Of a DNA stretch of 64,000 nt, positions 55,776 to 64,000 are shown piece after piece. Position 1 is the stretch's first letter, and the number at the start of each line of letters is the position of its first letter. A model generated the notes under the pieces. That model was not told where the DNA came from and did not search any database. It saw only the letters and a list, made by a program, of their open reading frames with translations. The stretch spans positions 62,001 through 126,000 of IMG/VR virus record IMGVR_UViG_3300046096_000628; one strand, written 5' to 3'. The DNA is from a virus. The position numbers were made by a program, and so were the translations under genes.

Positions 55776-56111
55776 ATGGCAACAGAAGTACAAACTCAGC
55801 AAGCATCGTACGATCCAGTTACTGCGATGACGAACAAACTCTCCGCAACATTTCGTGGTGTTACGAAACAAATTCCGTTTACACACCCAATGCTCAAGCG
55901 ATTGCAAACACACTTTACGTATTTCATCGATGAAATTCAACGTGGGCCAGAATACGACCAGAATAAATTGGGGTTTTTCGTTTTGAAGTGGGTCCAAAAG
56001 GTTGGTGAAGCACTACAATTGGACGCCGCAGATGCAGAGATTGATATTGAACTAGAACGTTTATTGAAAGCGACATATGTACACAATAATTTCTACATAA
56101 GTGCTGCGTAA
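55776..56111 (+). CDS. Hypothetical protein (111 aa)
   Basis: The ATG at 55776 is chosen for its AAAAAGGTGCTAT SD (MATEVQTQQASYDPVTAMTN). Helical, with FTHPMLKRLQTHFTYFIDEI and an acidic DAADAEIDIELERLL. Lone plus-strand gene ending at a bidirectional terminator. Not recognised. Confidence 0.6.
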   Translation: MATEVQTQQASYDPVTAMTNKLSATFRGVTKQIPFTHPMLKRLQTHFTYFIDEIQRGPEYDQNKLGFFVLKWVQKVGEALQLDAADAEIDIELERLLKATYVHNNFYISAA

Positions 56112-56129
56112 ATTACTCAACCACTATCT

Positions 56130-56156
56130 AAAAAGCCACCTTGAGTGGCTTTTTTC
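56130..56156. terminator. Bidirectional intrinsic terminator
   Basis: AAAAAGCCAC...GTGGCTTTTTT between convergent genes; serves the 55776 gene (plus) and the baseplate operon (minus). Confidence 0.9.
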
Positions 56157-56165
56157 ACATTAATA

Positions 56166-57272
56166 CTATGTACTGAGGGTGCGTAATGTTCCAGCAGCGT
56201 AATTCAAATAACTCGATTGTTCTGCGGTAAGTGTTGATTGTGCAGCCTGCGCAAGTGCTGCTGCTACATTGGTAGCACCTTGTTTCAGTTGTTCTGTTGT
56301 CTTACGCGTCGAATCAGATGCAGATGCACCCGCGTTTGCTACGGCTGTCGTTTGAGTATTTTGGTTACCAGGTCCACCACTTGTAGCAGATAAATCACGA
56401 CGCAGATAGTACGACGGGGCACCAGCATTTGAATTATTCGAGGTAACCAATTGAGATATTTCTGTGGTCATCTTTCCTGTATCTGATGTCAAGTAGTCGT
56501 ACCCGAAACTTAGTTTAAGCATGGTAACATCTTCACCAGCTGTCATATCCAAATCATCCAAATCCATAGACAACAACCTCGGATTCATAAATGTGAACGT
56601 GTTCACAGCCTCACCATACAAGTGTACGTGGTGAATCTTAATTGATTTAAAAATAGAGACTGCACTGCCAACAGCAACTTGAGATCTTGCTAGTTTTTCT
56701 CCAGGATATCCAGACGATTGTGCGTACACATTAGGTCGGTATTCACTGGTACCATTCTCTTGAACTGATATGCCTCTTGAAGTGGTATTAATATTAGTGA
56801 TAGTGCCCTGTCCCGTTCTAAAATCATATTGACGCTGATCGACGGTAGCACTATTACTAATATTTGTGATCGGACTCATCAATCTTAGTACGTTTGTAAA
56901 AAATTGCATTGCACTATTATCATTGTCGTCAATGAATGATAAATTGATTGGCTCGAAGCTAGTTTTCGTTAAAACTCCCTTGCGGATGCCGTACTCATTA
57001 AACTCTTGGTGCTCAAATTTTAGTTTTGGTCGTGATGCTGTTTGGGTTAATAAAGCAAATCGTGCCATGTCAGCAATTCCGACGTAAAACGGGTGAATAT
57101 CAATCTCAGTAATGAATAAGAACTTGTGTTTAGGACTATTCTCCCAACGCGCGAGATCTTTTGCATATGCAGAGACGTCACGAACCATTGGCCCTGAAAA
57201 ATTACCTGGAGCATGTGTTGATATATCCCGCTGTGTAACAGGAGGTGGTTGGTAGTTGCGTGGATCAGACAT
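56166..57272 (-). CDS. Baseplate/tail-tube-like protein (gp54/gp48-type)
   Basis: 368 residues. PKLKFEHQEFNEYGIRKGVL, TSFEPINLSFIDDNDNSAMQ and NPRLLSMDLDDLDMTAGEDV are the tail-tube-like fold pattern used by tube and tube-initiator proteins. The C-terminal 80 residues are Ala/Gln/Thr-rich. Last gene of the baseplate operon; the best guess is a baseplate-tube junction protein. Confidence 0.55.
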   Translation of the reverse strand: MSDPRNYQPPPVTQRDISTHAPGNFSGPMVRDVSAYAKDLARWENSPKHKFLFITEIDIHPFYVGIADMARFALLTQTASRPKLKFEHQEFNEYGIRKGVLTKTSFEPINLSFIDDNDNSAMQFFTNVLRLMSPITNISNSATVDQRQYDFRTGQGTITNINTTSRGISVQENGTSEYRPNVYAQSSGYPGEKLARSQVAVGSAVSIFKSIKIHHVHLYGEAVNTFTFMNPRLLSMDLDDLDMTAGEDVTMLKLSFGYDYLTSDTGKMTTEISQLVTSNNSNAGAPSYYLRRDLSATSGGPGNQNTQTTAVANAGASASDSTRKTTEQLKQGATNVAAALAQAAQSTLTAEQSSYLNYAAGTLRTLST

Positions 57273-57280
57273 AATTCTAT

Positions 57281-58834
57281 TTATCGGCGCCAGTTGGGTC
57301 CGCGTGTTTTATGCTCACGACCAACATCTGGATCGTTATATGGATATCTTGGTTCGTGAGTGTTATCAGACTTCGTACCAGTACGAGCCCACGGCTCGTG
57401 GAGTGGGTACCGATTGGTGAAGAATGCAGGATCTGGTGATGCAGAGGTTGCATCTGCTGCTGATGTAGCTGAGGCAGCACTTGGGCCATTCATATGAATT
57501 TGCGCACCAGTTTCAATGATGTTGCCGCCAGCTAGTGTGTTGTTTGCACCGCCTGATTGCTCGTTGAGATCTCCAGATGCTTTTGTCTCATGATTACCAC
57601 CCGCTGTTTCCAGAATATTACCTGCTGCCTTTATTTCAATGTTACTAGCTGATTGTTGGTGTATATTGCCTCCCACGTTCGTATGGTGATCGCCAATGGT
57701 AGTTTCAAAAATATGTCCCCCAGCTTTAGTGTCAATGTCGCTACCGGCTGTAGTTTGGATTTTAGTACCCGCCTGAATGCAAACATCTCGATCACTCTTG
57801 ATGTGCACTCCTGTTTTACCATACAATCGAATCGTTTCTTCTGCAGTTAGATTGATATGTCTTGCAGTTGCAGATATCTTTTCACTGCTGTATATGTCAA
57901 TACACCCATCTTCATCAATCTCAATCCAGTTATTACCTTTTGCCGTGTTGATGTAAATGCGTTCGTTTGTGTCATCCATTATAATTTGATGGCCTGCACT
58001 AGTACGGAGTTTAATTCGACAGTTCACCTTACGATCATCTAGAGATATTGAGTGAAATCCAGGTGTCGTCCACGAGTATGTTTGGTTATCATTCGCACCT
58101 TCATTGTCGCGACTCTGTACCATACCCTGAACAATGTGAATCGTAGTTCCATCTTCTTGAGTGAAATCTACATTACTATCGTCTTCAACATAGCAGGGAC
58201 TTGGTTGGTAACTTGCATCACCGATAATTGCTGTATTTTGAAAATCTGCGCCACGGGTACGCCATTCAAAATTACCAAATCGAGTCTTGAAAGCAGATGT
58301 TTGATTATCAAATAGAGGTTGAATCGGATTTTCAGTTGCTGTAACTGGACCATAAGGTGCACCACCTGGATGTGGAATTGTCCCGTCCTGATCTTGGTAG
58401 AAGTACCTACCGTGTGGAAGCGTATTAACAACATACTGTTCATACACAGTACCGATCCACACGCGTTGAGCGGGATTACCATTAATGCACATTACACCAA
58501 CAATTGCACCACGTTTGGGAATAGCCCACATACCATACGTGACGGGGCCATGTGAGTATGTATCATCAGGGCCACGAGATTGATCACTTTCAGTAATTCC
58601 ACCAAATGGTGCCATGTATGTGCATGGTGGCAAGTTAGTAAAATCTGAGGGGTTTAAGTCAGGTGGATCACCAAGGTCGGGACACAACACAAATAGTCGC
58701 CCCATTTGTTGTGGATCATCAGTACTAACTACTCTACCGAGTGTTACACCATAAAACGAAGCACCACGAAGTCCTGCGGTTTCATTAAATGATCGAGCAC
58801 GTTCACGAAGAACATCATCATGTAGATTACTCAT
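57281..58834 (-). CDS. Baseplate hub spike, gp5/VgrG-like
   Basis: 517 residues. The N-terminal OB domain (residues about 25-130: YGVTLGRVVSTDDPQQMGRL, FVLCPDL, KRGAIVGVMCINGN) is followed by a long beta-helix with repeated HxxxxxGxIxE-type turns (GGHIFETTIGDHHTNVGGNI and ETAGGNHETKASGDLNEQSG), as in the gp5 C-terminal needle. Unlike T4 gp5, no lysozyme domain is present; the peptidase is on the neighbouring hub protein instead. Confidence 0.8.
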   Translation of the reverse strand: MSNLHDDVLRERARSFNETAGLRGASFYGVTLGRVVSTDDPQQMGRLFVLCPDLGDPPDLNPSDFTNLPPCTYMAPFGGITESDQSRGPDDTYSHGPVTYGMWAIPKRGAIVGVMCINGNPAQRVWIGTVYEQYVVNTLPHGRYFYQDQDGTIPHPGGAPYGPVTATENPIQPLFDNQTSAFKTRFGNFEWRTRGADFQNTAIIGDASYQPSPCYVEDDSNVDFTQEDGTTIHIVQGMVQSRDNEGANDNQTYSWTTPGFHSISLDDRKVNCRIKLRTSAGHQIIMDDTNERIYINTAKGNNWIEIDEDGCIDIYSSEKISATARHINLTAEETIRLYGKTGVHIKSDRDVCIQAGTKIQTTAGSDIDTKAGGHIFETTIGDHHTNVGGNIHQQSASNIEIKAAGNILETAGGNHETKASGDLNEQSGGANNTLAGGNIIETGAQIHMNGPSAASATSAADATSASPDPAFFTNRYPLHEPWARTGTKSDNTHEPRYPYNDPDVGREHKTRGPNWRR

Positions 58835-58836
58835 GG

Positions 58837-61236
58837 TTATCCTTTATAGGGTAAGTATTGACCCTTGACACCACGCCAATGCAATGCTGTGCGTACATTG
58901 GCTGATGCTGTACGAGATACGGAGAGATGCACCCATGGGTTACCATTCGACGGCTCCTCTAAAATCAATCGCTTAAACGGAACTTTCATCGCAATGATTG
59001 CATCTACAAGTTGTTTTGGTGTGAATTTTGACGAGGTAAAGTCAACAGCTTCACCTAACATATGATCACTATTTGCAGCACCTCCAACCACACGGTTGAC
59101 CGCAGCACTACGATATCCACTAGAAACAATAACGGAAATATTCAGAGCATCTTGAATACCTTGTAACACAGCTGCAAGATTAGTTACATTATCCAGAATA
59201 GTCTGTGTTGGTGGTTGGTTTTGACCAGGCGTGGCGTATCGAGATGCGGTGAATGTGCCAAGTGTGAAACTTCGCGTCAACTGCGTTGCATTAGATACCG
59301 TAGATATAGTGGGTTGTGTATTAGTTGAGCCAACAACAAAAGGTTTACTTGATACAGGTACTGGCGTCACCGACTGTGCACCACGACCCTCTGGTGGAAT
59401 GCTACCAGATGTAGACTCAGTAACCGATTGAGCGTTAATTTGAGCATAGTTAGTAATCAACAAATCAAGTGTAGTTGTAAATCCACCACTATTGTCGAAC
59501 GAATTCGATACCTTTTGCACGCGCCACAAACCTTGGTACCAGAATTTTTCATACTTTTGTGGACCCGCATTTTGATATACGGTAGATGAAGAAGATGGCA
59601 TTTTAATATTGAGGTACACATCCGGAATTTCATCAACAAACGTGAGGGACGCTGTTGTGGCAACGCTGTATGGATTTTTTGCAAACATTGATAACCATCC
59701 AGAGTGACCACGGGTGCGTACCACAGCTCCCATCTTAGCCGAACCTTGTGACCACACTCTAGCATACATCGCATCATTTTGCTCTTTGAGTACGGACAAC
59801 TCTTGGCCACCCGATCTAGTTTGATTTGAGCTTGCACCTGGACCCACTGCAGCCCTAGCTCCAGCTGTATCACCACCAGTTGGTGTAGCTACTGTAGCTG
59901 ACGGAGTTGCACCTGTAGTAACAGTAGTACCCACTCGATACCGATCACTTATAGTTTGTATATTCGTTATCGTTTGAAAGTAAGACATACCTTCATCAAT
60001 CTGCATATCGAATGATTCTATATCTACATTTTTCCCCGTGAAAGTGTAATCATAAATCACAACACCAGGTGTATCTATCAATGCATTTTCAGCATCAGTG
60101 GCAGCCACCATATCATCAACAACATCTCTACGAATATTAAAGTAGTGTGGGACAATACGATACACAATGTCAGTACTATCACCACTTGATGCAAACGATG
60201 TTACGACACGATAGTAAAAAGAATCAACAGTATTTGCTGTAGCTTGCTTTAAGTATTCGGCACACGAATCGAAAATGTATTGAATGGCACCATCGAGTGC
60301 AACATTAGGTGGAACCAACGTTGGTTGATTACCACCAGCTGCGCTTTGTCGCGCATTTCTCATCGAATCAGTAGACCACCCACGTACCTGTTGGATTGAT
60401 TCATCAATAATGATTCTATACTTGATCGGATGTTTATTTGTTGCGATATCTGACGAGAGTCGGTTGAAATTTGCAACAGCATCTTCCGTATATCGATTTG
60501 CCACCAAGTCTAACATATCTTGTATACTGCCACCACCTTGCACCAAGATGCCACTAGACGATGAAGATAGTGCAGGCATGTGAGCAATTCCACCAACACA
60601 GTTACTGAATATTGCGGTGTATGTAGAACCTAACTCTGTAACCCCAATCTTGAAGTTAGTTATAGTACCATACACAGGGGGAATATCAAGGATGGTGTCA
60701 ATACGCGCAGGTTGTCCACCAATTGAATGTGTTTCACCAACAAATACGGTCTTGATAATCGTCAACAACCCTTCAGCTGTCGTATTTAATTCTGTACAAA
60801 TGGCGCGATATACATTGAGAAATTTAACTCCGTGAGGTTCCTTGATTACAATCTCACCATTTAAACCAATTAATGCTTGTGATCCTGTTGAAATTGGAGT
60901 ACCTTGCACGACAGTTTCTAGTACCAATGAATCTACAACAAAATCAACATCTTGCATACCATTACACAAAACGAAGTAGCTGTCTAGTGTATCACCTGAA
61001 TCACTAACTGCAAGCGCCACTCGATACCCATCTTCATTCTTTGGAGTTGGAGTATTGATTAGTTTTAATACTTCTGCATTATTTTCAAATATTGGTGCGA
61101 CATTTTGAAGTCCATTTGTAGCACATACAGCCAATATGTGATAATACGAGTATGAACGAAACTTATCCAGCTGGTTTCCGTACAGAGCACGCAACCGCAG
61201 CGCGTCGCGCTCTGTCGTTTGTTTTGGTATACGCAT
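58837..61236 (-). CDS. Baseplate hub protein (gp27-like) fused to M15-type peptidase
   Basis: 799 residues. The first 600 residues are hub-like (LNVYRAICTELNTTAEGL; NPYSVATTASLTFVDEIPDVYLN). The C-terminal 130 residues are a D-Ala-D-Ala carboxypeptidase/M15 domain: SGYRSAAVNRVVGGAANSDHMLGEAVDF carries the zinc ligands His and Asp (in SDHMLGEAVD), and the third His is in NPWVHLSV. It would cut peptidoglycan cross-links during injection, in place of the T4 gp5 lysozyme. Confidence 0.8.
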   Translation of the reverse strand: MRIPKQTTERDALRLRALYGNQLDKFRSYSYYHILAVCATNGLQNVAPIFENNAEVLKLINTPTPKNEDGYRVALAVSDSGDTLDSYFVLCNGMQDVDFVVDSLVLETVVQGTPISTGSQALIGLNGEIVIKEPHGVKFLNVYRAICTELNTTAEGLLTIIKTVFVGETHSIGGQPARIDTILDIPPVYGTITNFKIGVTELGSTYTAIFSNCVGGIAHMPALSSSSSGILVQGGGSIQDMLDLVANRYTEDAVANFNRLSSDIATNKHPIKYRIIIDESIQQVRGWSTDSMRNARQSAAGGNQPTLVPPNVALDGAIQYIFDSCAEYLKQATANTVDSFYYRVVTSFASSGDSTDIVYRIVPHYFNIRRDVVDDMVAATDAENALIDTPGVVIYDYTFTGKNVDIESFDMQIDEGMSYFQTITNIQTISDRYRVGTTVTTGATPSATVATPTGGDTAGARAAVGPGASSNQTRSGGQELSVLKEQNDAMYARVWSQGSAKMGAVVRTRGHSGWLSMFAKNPYSVATTASLTFVDEIPDVYLNIKMPSSSSTVYQNAGPQKYEKFWYQGLWRVQKVSNSFDNSGGFTTTLDLLITNYAQINAQSVTESTSGSIPPEGRGAQSVTPVPVSSKPFVVGSTNTQPTISTVSNATQLTRSFTLGTFTASRYATPGQNQPPTQTILDNVTNLAAVLQGIQDALNISVIVSSGYRSAAVNRVVGGAANSDHMLGEAVDFTSSKFTPKQLVDAIIAMKVPFKRLILEEPSNGNPWVHLSVSRTASANVRTALHWRGVKGQYLPYKG

Positions 61237-61239
61237 TGG

Positions 61240-61515
61240 TTATGTTACTCTTGATGGGTGTGGCATTACAAGAACTTTACCTGGATACAACTCTGCAACA
61301 GGATCAATGATATTATTATATTGTAGTACCAACCAACCAAGTGAATCATCACCATACAACTGATAGGTAATAATATTCAATCGAGTGCGAGTTTGCTCAG
61401 TTAGCTTGATTGTAATATCATCTGAGCGATGATCGAATTGCTTGCGAGTCCATACTCCTACCCCAACAGCGTTTGAGGTAGTAGTGCCACCGAATGTATA
61501 ACGAGTCTTTGTCAT
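61240..61515 (-). CDS. LysM/gp53-like baseplate wedge protein
   Basis: 91 residues. The C-terminal half ITYQLYGDDSLGWLVLQYNN then IIDPVAELYPGKVLVMP is the gp53/LysM-like module of baseplate wedges (compare YG...YWvll..N.i.dP...l.pG..l.iP). Small and placed between hub genes. Confidence 0.75.
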   Translation of the reverse strand: MTKTRYTFGGTTTSNAVGVGVWTRKQFDHRSDDITIKLTEQTRTRLNIITYQLYGDDSLGWLVLQYNNIIDPVAELYPGKVLVMPHPSRVT

Positions 61516-61519
61516 GTTG

Positions 61520-63325
61520 TTACCAGCCTATTAACTTACCAGCTTTAAAATCAGCCAGAGAGAATTGCTCAATTTCATACGGAGCTTTTGTTTCTTTTAG
61601 TTCTAGTGCGATCGTCATAACCGTTGGGAATGGCACACCATCGAGTGTTGGTATATAGTCAACATCATTTGGGTAGTTAAATCCTACTGAGGCAACACAT
61701 ACCGGAACTCGACGGATATTTTGAACTGTATTTGTTGCTGTAATACCATCTTCACTATATCCATAAAAATACAACACCGGTGGAGGTGAACCGATACTGC
61801 TATTCAACACTTCATTACTTGGAGTATTCGCATTTGCAGCAGATGGTGTAATCGGAGTAGTCTGCGTCGCAATTGTGGTAGAATCCAACAGTCGCGTAGT
61901 AGCTGCACCTAATTGCTTGCCATCAATTTTGGATATATTAGTTGCAGTTTTGGATAGGATAGGATTGACAACTGCTGCTGTTACAGACGCAGCGGTGCAG
62001 ACAGAGGCTGCAGCAGTTGTAGGTAGATTAGAAACAGACAATAAAGTACCATTCATCGGATCGAAAGTGTTGAGAGCGTAATCAATGTACTCAACAGGTA
62101 CAGGAGCTGGGTGGCGACGAAGAAGTTTAGATATTTCTGAAGCGTTCGCAACAGCACTTGCTGCATCTATAGCTCTTTGTTCACGCGCAAGTATGCGTTT
62201 TGCTGCAATTTGCGCAGATTCAGATGTTGGTTCACTACCAAAATCAGATTGGTTTGGACCTTGGGTATGTGATCGACCAAAATACGGCTTAGTCCACGAG
62301 CGCAATAGAGTCAACATCTGTAAGTTGTGTTGAGCTTCTGATGCATTGCGAGAGATTAGTTTAATATCGCTAACCGAGAATGTTCTAGCCGGACTATTCT
62401 TATATGCTAGTATATGTCCCGGAGCATGTAGTGGTGAAAATTCCGAATACTGTGCTGATTCCGATATGTTGATAATCGGTTGTGTCTTAAACACAAACAA
62501 CTCACTTGCATTAATTGACGATTCTAAATATACCTTGTACGTATGTGGTTGTGGCAGTCCTTCATTCCCAATAGAGTTGTTAGTTACTGTTGTTGGTGTA
62601 TTGGGAGGTTGTAGCCGAATTCCTTGTTGTATAGCTTGAGTCGCTCGTTGAACCGACTCGGGAGATGTTGAAGATGTTGATCCACCAATTAAGTCGATTA
62701 CTGATTTAATAGTACCTGCTTGTTTAACTTCTGGAAGATTGTCAAACGTTGAGTGAAAACTATTAAGTACTGCTGTCCCAAACACAGCGTATTGCTGTGC
62801 ATTTAGAATTGCGGTACCATATTTTTGTACCACAGAATTCTTGCCGAGATTAATGGCTGAGTTTGCAAGCACTGCTAACCCCGACGATAGAGGACCAGAA
62901 TTTGCACTGACCCCAAATGTAGGGGATGTTGATGCAATAAACCCACGAATGCCAGAAAATAAACGAGTTGCTACATTACCTCGATATTGATTGGATCCGA
63001 TATCAGTATCCCCCGTTTGAGTTCGAGATGTCTGCAAGACTGTAGCAATTGTCCCACTAACTGCACTACGGACTGCCGCCTGGTATCCGCTTGGCATTCC
63101 AAGCGTTTGTGAACCAGATGCTATTGCATCAACCACACCAGATGGTGGTAGCACAGCAGCATTGCGCTGCTGTGGTTGGTTATATGATGAACGATTATCG
63201 TATGCAGTTGACGCAGGAGTTGGTTGCCTACGCGGTGCTTGCACACCGTCTACAGAGGTTTGGGCATTGGGGTTGTTGAGGATGGTCTCGAGCAACGAGC
63301 CTGACGGAAGTAATTTAATACCCAT
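61520..63325 (-). CDS. Baseplate tail-tube cap-like protein (gp48-type)
   Basis: 601 residues. The N-terminal 240 residues are Ser/Thr/Gln-rich and probably disordered. The C-terminal part has SEFSPLHAPGHILAYKNSPA, FSVSDIKLISRNASEAQHNL, PPPVLYFYGYSEDG, YPNDVDYIPTLDGVPFPTVM and ADFKAGKLIGW at the end, the pattern of gp48-like baseplate-tube proteins. Confidence is moderate because gp48 and gp54 share the fold. Confidence 0.6.
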   Translation of the reverse strand: MGIKLLPSGSLLETILNNPNAQTSVDGVQAPRRQPTPASTAYDNRSSYNQPQQRNAAVLPPSGVVDAIASGSQTLGMPSGYQAAVRSAVSGTIATVLQTSRTQTGDTDIGSNQYRGNVATRLFSGIRGFIASTSPTFGVSANSGPLSSGLAVLANSAINLGKNSVVQKYGTAILNAQQYAVFGTAVLNSFHSTFDNLPEVKQAGTIKSVIDLIGGSTSSTSPESVQRATQAIQQGIRLQPPNTPTTVTNNSIGNEGLPQPHTYKVYLESSINASELFVFKTQPIINISESAQYSEFSPLHAPGHILAYKNSPARTFSVSDIKLISRNASEAQHNLQMLTLLRSWTKPYFGRSHTQGPNQSDFGSEPTSESAQIAAKRILAREQRAIDAASAVANASEISKLLRRHPAPVPVEYIDYALNTFDPMNGTLLSVSNLPTTAAASVCTAASVTAAVVNPILSKTATNISKIDGKQLGAATTRLLDSTTIATQTTPITPSAANANTPSNEVLNSSIGSPPPVLYFYGYSEDGITATNTVQNIRRVPVCVASVGFNYPNDVDYIPTLDGVPFPTVMTIALELKETKAPYEIEQFSLADFKAGKLIGW

Positions 63326-63327
63326 GG

Positions 63328-63951
63328 TTATTCCAACCCCATTCGATTACGCAACAATTCAAATAATGAAGCTGCTTGTCGTTGTGGTTGTCCAGTAATT
63401 ACCGTGAACGACTTGATGTCGTTATCTGCAACAGCTTGTCGTGCTTTGGTACTCGATGCGAGTGAAGCTGGATCATCAGCATCTGTACGGGATAAAGATC
63501 TCACATCAGGGGGAGTTTTTTGGTAATCAACATCAAATATTTTAGAAGATAAATCACGATACTTATCAACGCGATCCTCACCACAGACGAGCAGGTCAAG
63601 ATCTCCACCCGTCTCCTTGACATTAACTAGTGCTTGAAAAGCATTTGCCGTAACCATCACTTCGACAGTTGGGTACACTGATTCTATTAGTTGCTTGCGT
63701 TCAGCTCCTGTTAACAATCTGTCGGTGGTGTTCAATCCACCTACATCGACAACTGCCACAACTGGAACTAGGTCACGTTGCTTACACGCAATCAACAGTT
63801 GATTGATCATTTTTTTATGACCTATTGTCAATGGTGAAAATTTACCAATCACCATCCCGATAGCTGGCGGTGTGGGGTCATCAATGCTCCCACGCTCCTC
63901 TCGGAGTGACTCCTGTATCGCTTGCTTTGATAAGTAAAATGCTTTAAACAT
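63328..63951 (-). CDS. Cytidylyltransferase/NMNAT-like protein
   Basis: 207 residues. IGMVIGKFSPLTIGHKKMI carries the HxGH-type nucleotidyl-transfer motif (here T-I-G-H), LDLLVCGEDRVDKY the mid motif and SSTKARQAVAD the ISST.iR-like C-terminal motif. Such proteins adenylylate NMN or a related substrate. The N-terminus (YLSKQAIQESLREERG) may be a packaging signal. First gene of the baseplate operon, with a late promoter at 63979-63986. Confidence 0.7.
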   Translation of the reverse strand: MFKAFYLSKQAIQESLREERGSIDDPTPPAIGMVIGKFSPLTIGHKKMINQLLIACKQRDLVPVVAVVDVGGLNTTDRLLTGAERKQLIESVYPTVEVMVTANAFQALVNVKETGGDLDLLVCGEDRVDKYRDLSSKIFDVDYQKTPPDVRSLSRTDADDPASLASSTKARQAVADNDIKSFTVITGQPQRQAASLFELLRNRMGLE

Positions 63952-63978
63952 TGGAGGGTAGATAGGTACTCGATTGTG

Positions 63979-63986
63979 TATTTATC
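63979..63986 (-). promoter_or_regulatory. Putative late promoter (GATAAATA)
   Basis: 28 nt before the start at 63951; would drive the whole baseplate operon down to 56166. Confidence 0.6.
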
Positions 63987-64000
63987 TGTGCAACGTTGTC

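Noticed and set aside
57278-57285. GATAAATA as late promoter for the gene at 56166-57272
   Set aside because: It lies only 6-13 nt before the start codon, leaving no room for a leader and ribosome-binding site; it is mainly the stop codon of the gp5-like gene plus chance.
1-64000. CRISPR arrays, insertion sequences and integrase/attachment sites
   Set aside because: No regularly spaced repeats, transposase or integrase genes, or duplicated tRNA-end att pairs were seen; mobile genes here are homing endonucleases and inteins.

Overview
The window looks like part of a T4-like myovirus genome (Caudoviricetes). The support is a baseplate hub/spike set (gp5-, gp27-, gp48/54- and gp53-like), rIIA/rIIB homologues, a gp41-type DnaB helicase, a DsbA-like protein, class I ribonucleotide reductase, GTP cyclohydrolase I, and many ATAAATA-type late promoters placed 20-35 nt before virion genes. 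Most genes lie on the minus strand. Plus-strand islands are at 1.9-3.0, 23.5-30.2 and 55.8-56.1 kb. The host is probably Gram-negative. A betaproteobacterium is suggested, but not proven, by the phage tmRNA tag, which resembles betaproteobacterial tags.

Layout. 0-11 kb: small early/accessory genes (secreted nuclease, MazG-like, ThyX, thioredoxin, a frameshifted TAXI-type binding protein, LMW phosphatase, RNA ligase), several with sigma70-type promoters. 11-23.4 kb: virion proteins, a circularly permuted two-piece tmRNA next to a GIY-YIG endonuclease, a DsbA-like protein, a 2OG oxygenase, a RecB-like nuclease, a set of proteins with T4-like capsid-targeting leaders, and the DnaB helicase. 23.5-30.2 kb (plus): an AAA ATPase fractured by a split intein with an endonuclease gene in the gap, a remnant endonuclease behind a conserved hairpin, an ADP-ribosyltransferase-like protein, a collagen-like fibre and a glycosyltransferase. 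30.2-42.7 kb: early and metabolic genes (HAD, zinc-ribbon protein, papain-like fold, rIIB, rIIA, 5'-nucleotidase, QueD-like, FolE, P-loop kinase). 42.8-50 kb: three related adhesins with PKD domains and glycine-rich tips. 50-55.6 kb: nrdB and nrdA, each fractured by a split intein, with two GIY-YIG endonucleases. 56.2-64 kb: baseplate operon and an NMNAT-like protein.

The strongest unusual signals are: (1) a permuted phage tmRNA with a G3.U70 acceptor pair and a tag ending LLVA followed by three stop codons; (2) three different split inteins in one phage, each at an active-site motif (Walker A of the ATPase, the radical cysteine of NrdA, the metal-ligand motif of NrdB), one with an N-intein of only about 20 residues; (3) a covarying hairpin shared by the 5' leaders of two homing-endonuclease loci; (4) five proteins sharing a capsid-targeting-like N-terminus, including a ligase-fold enzyme, an ADP-ribosyltransferase-like protein and the split-intein ATPase. 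Two reading frames are broken at homopolymer runs, which may be real or sequencing error.
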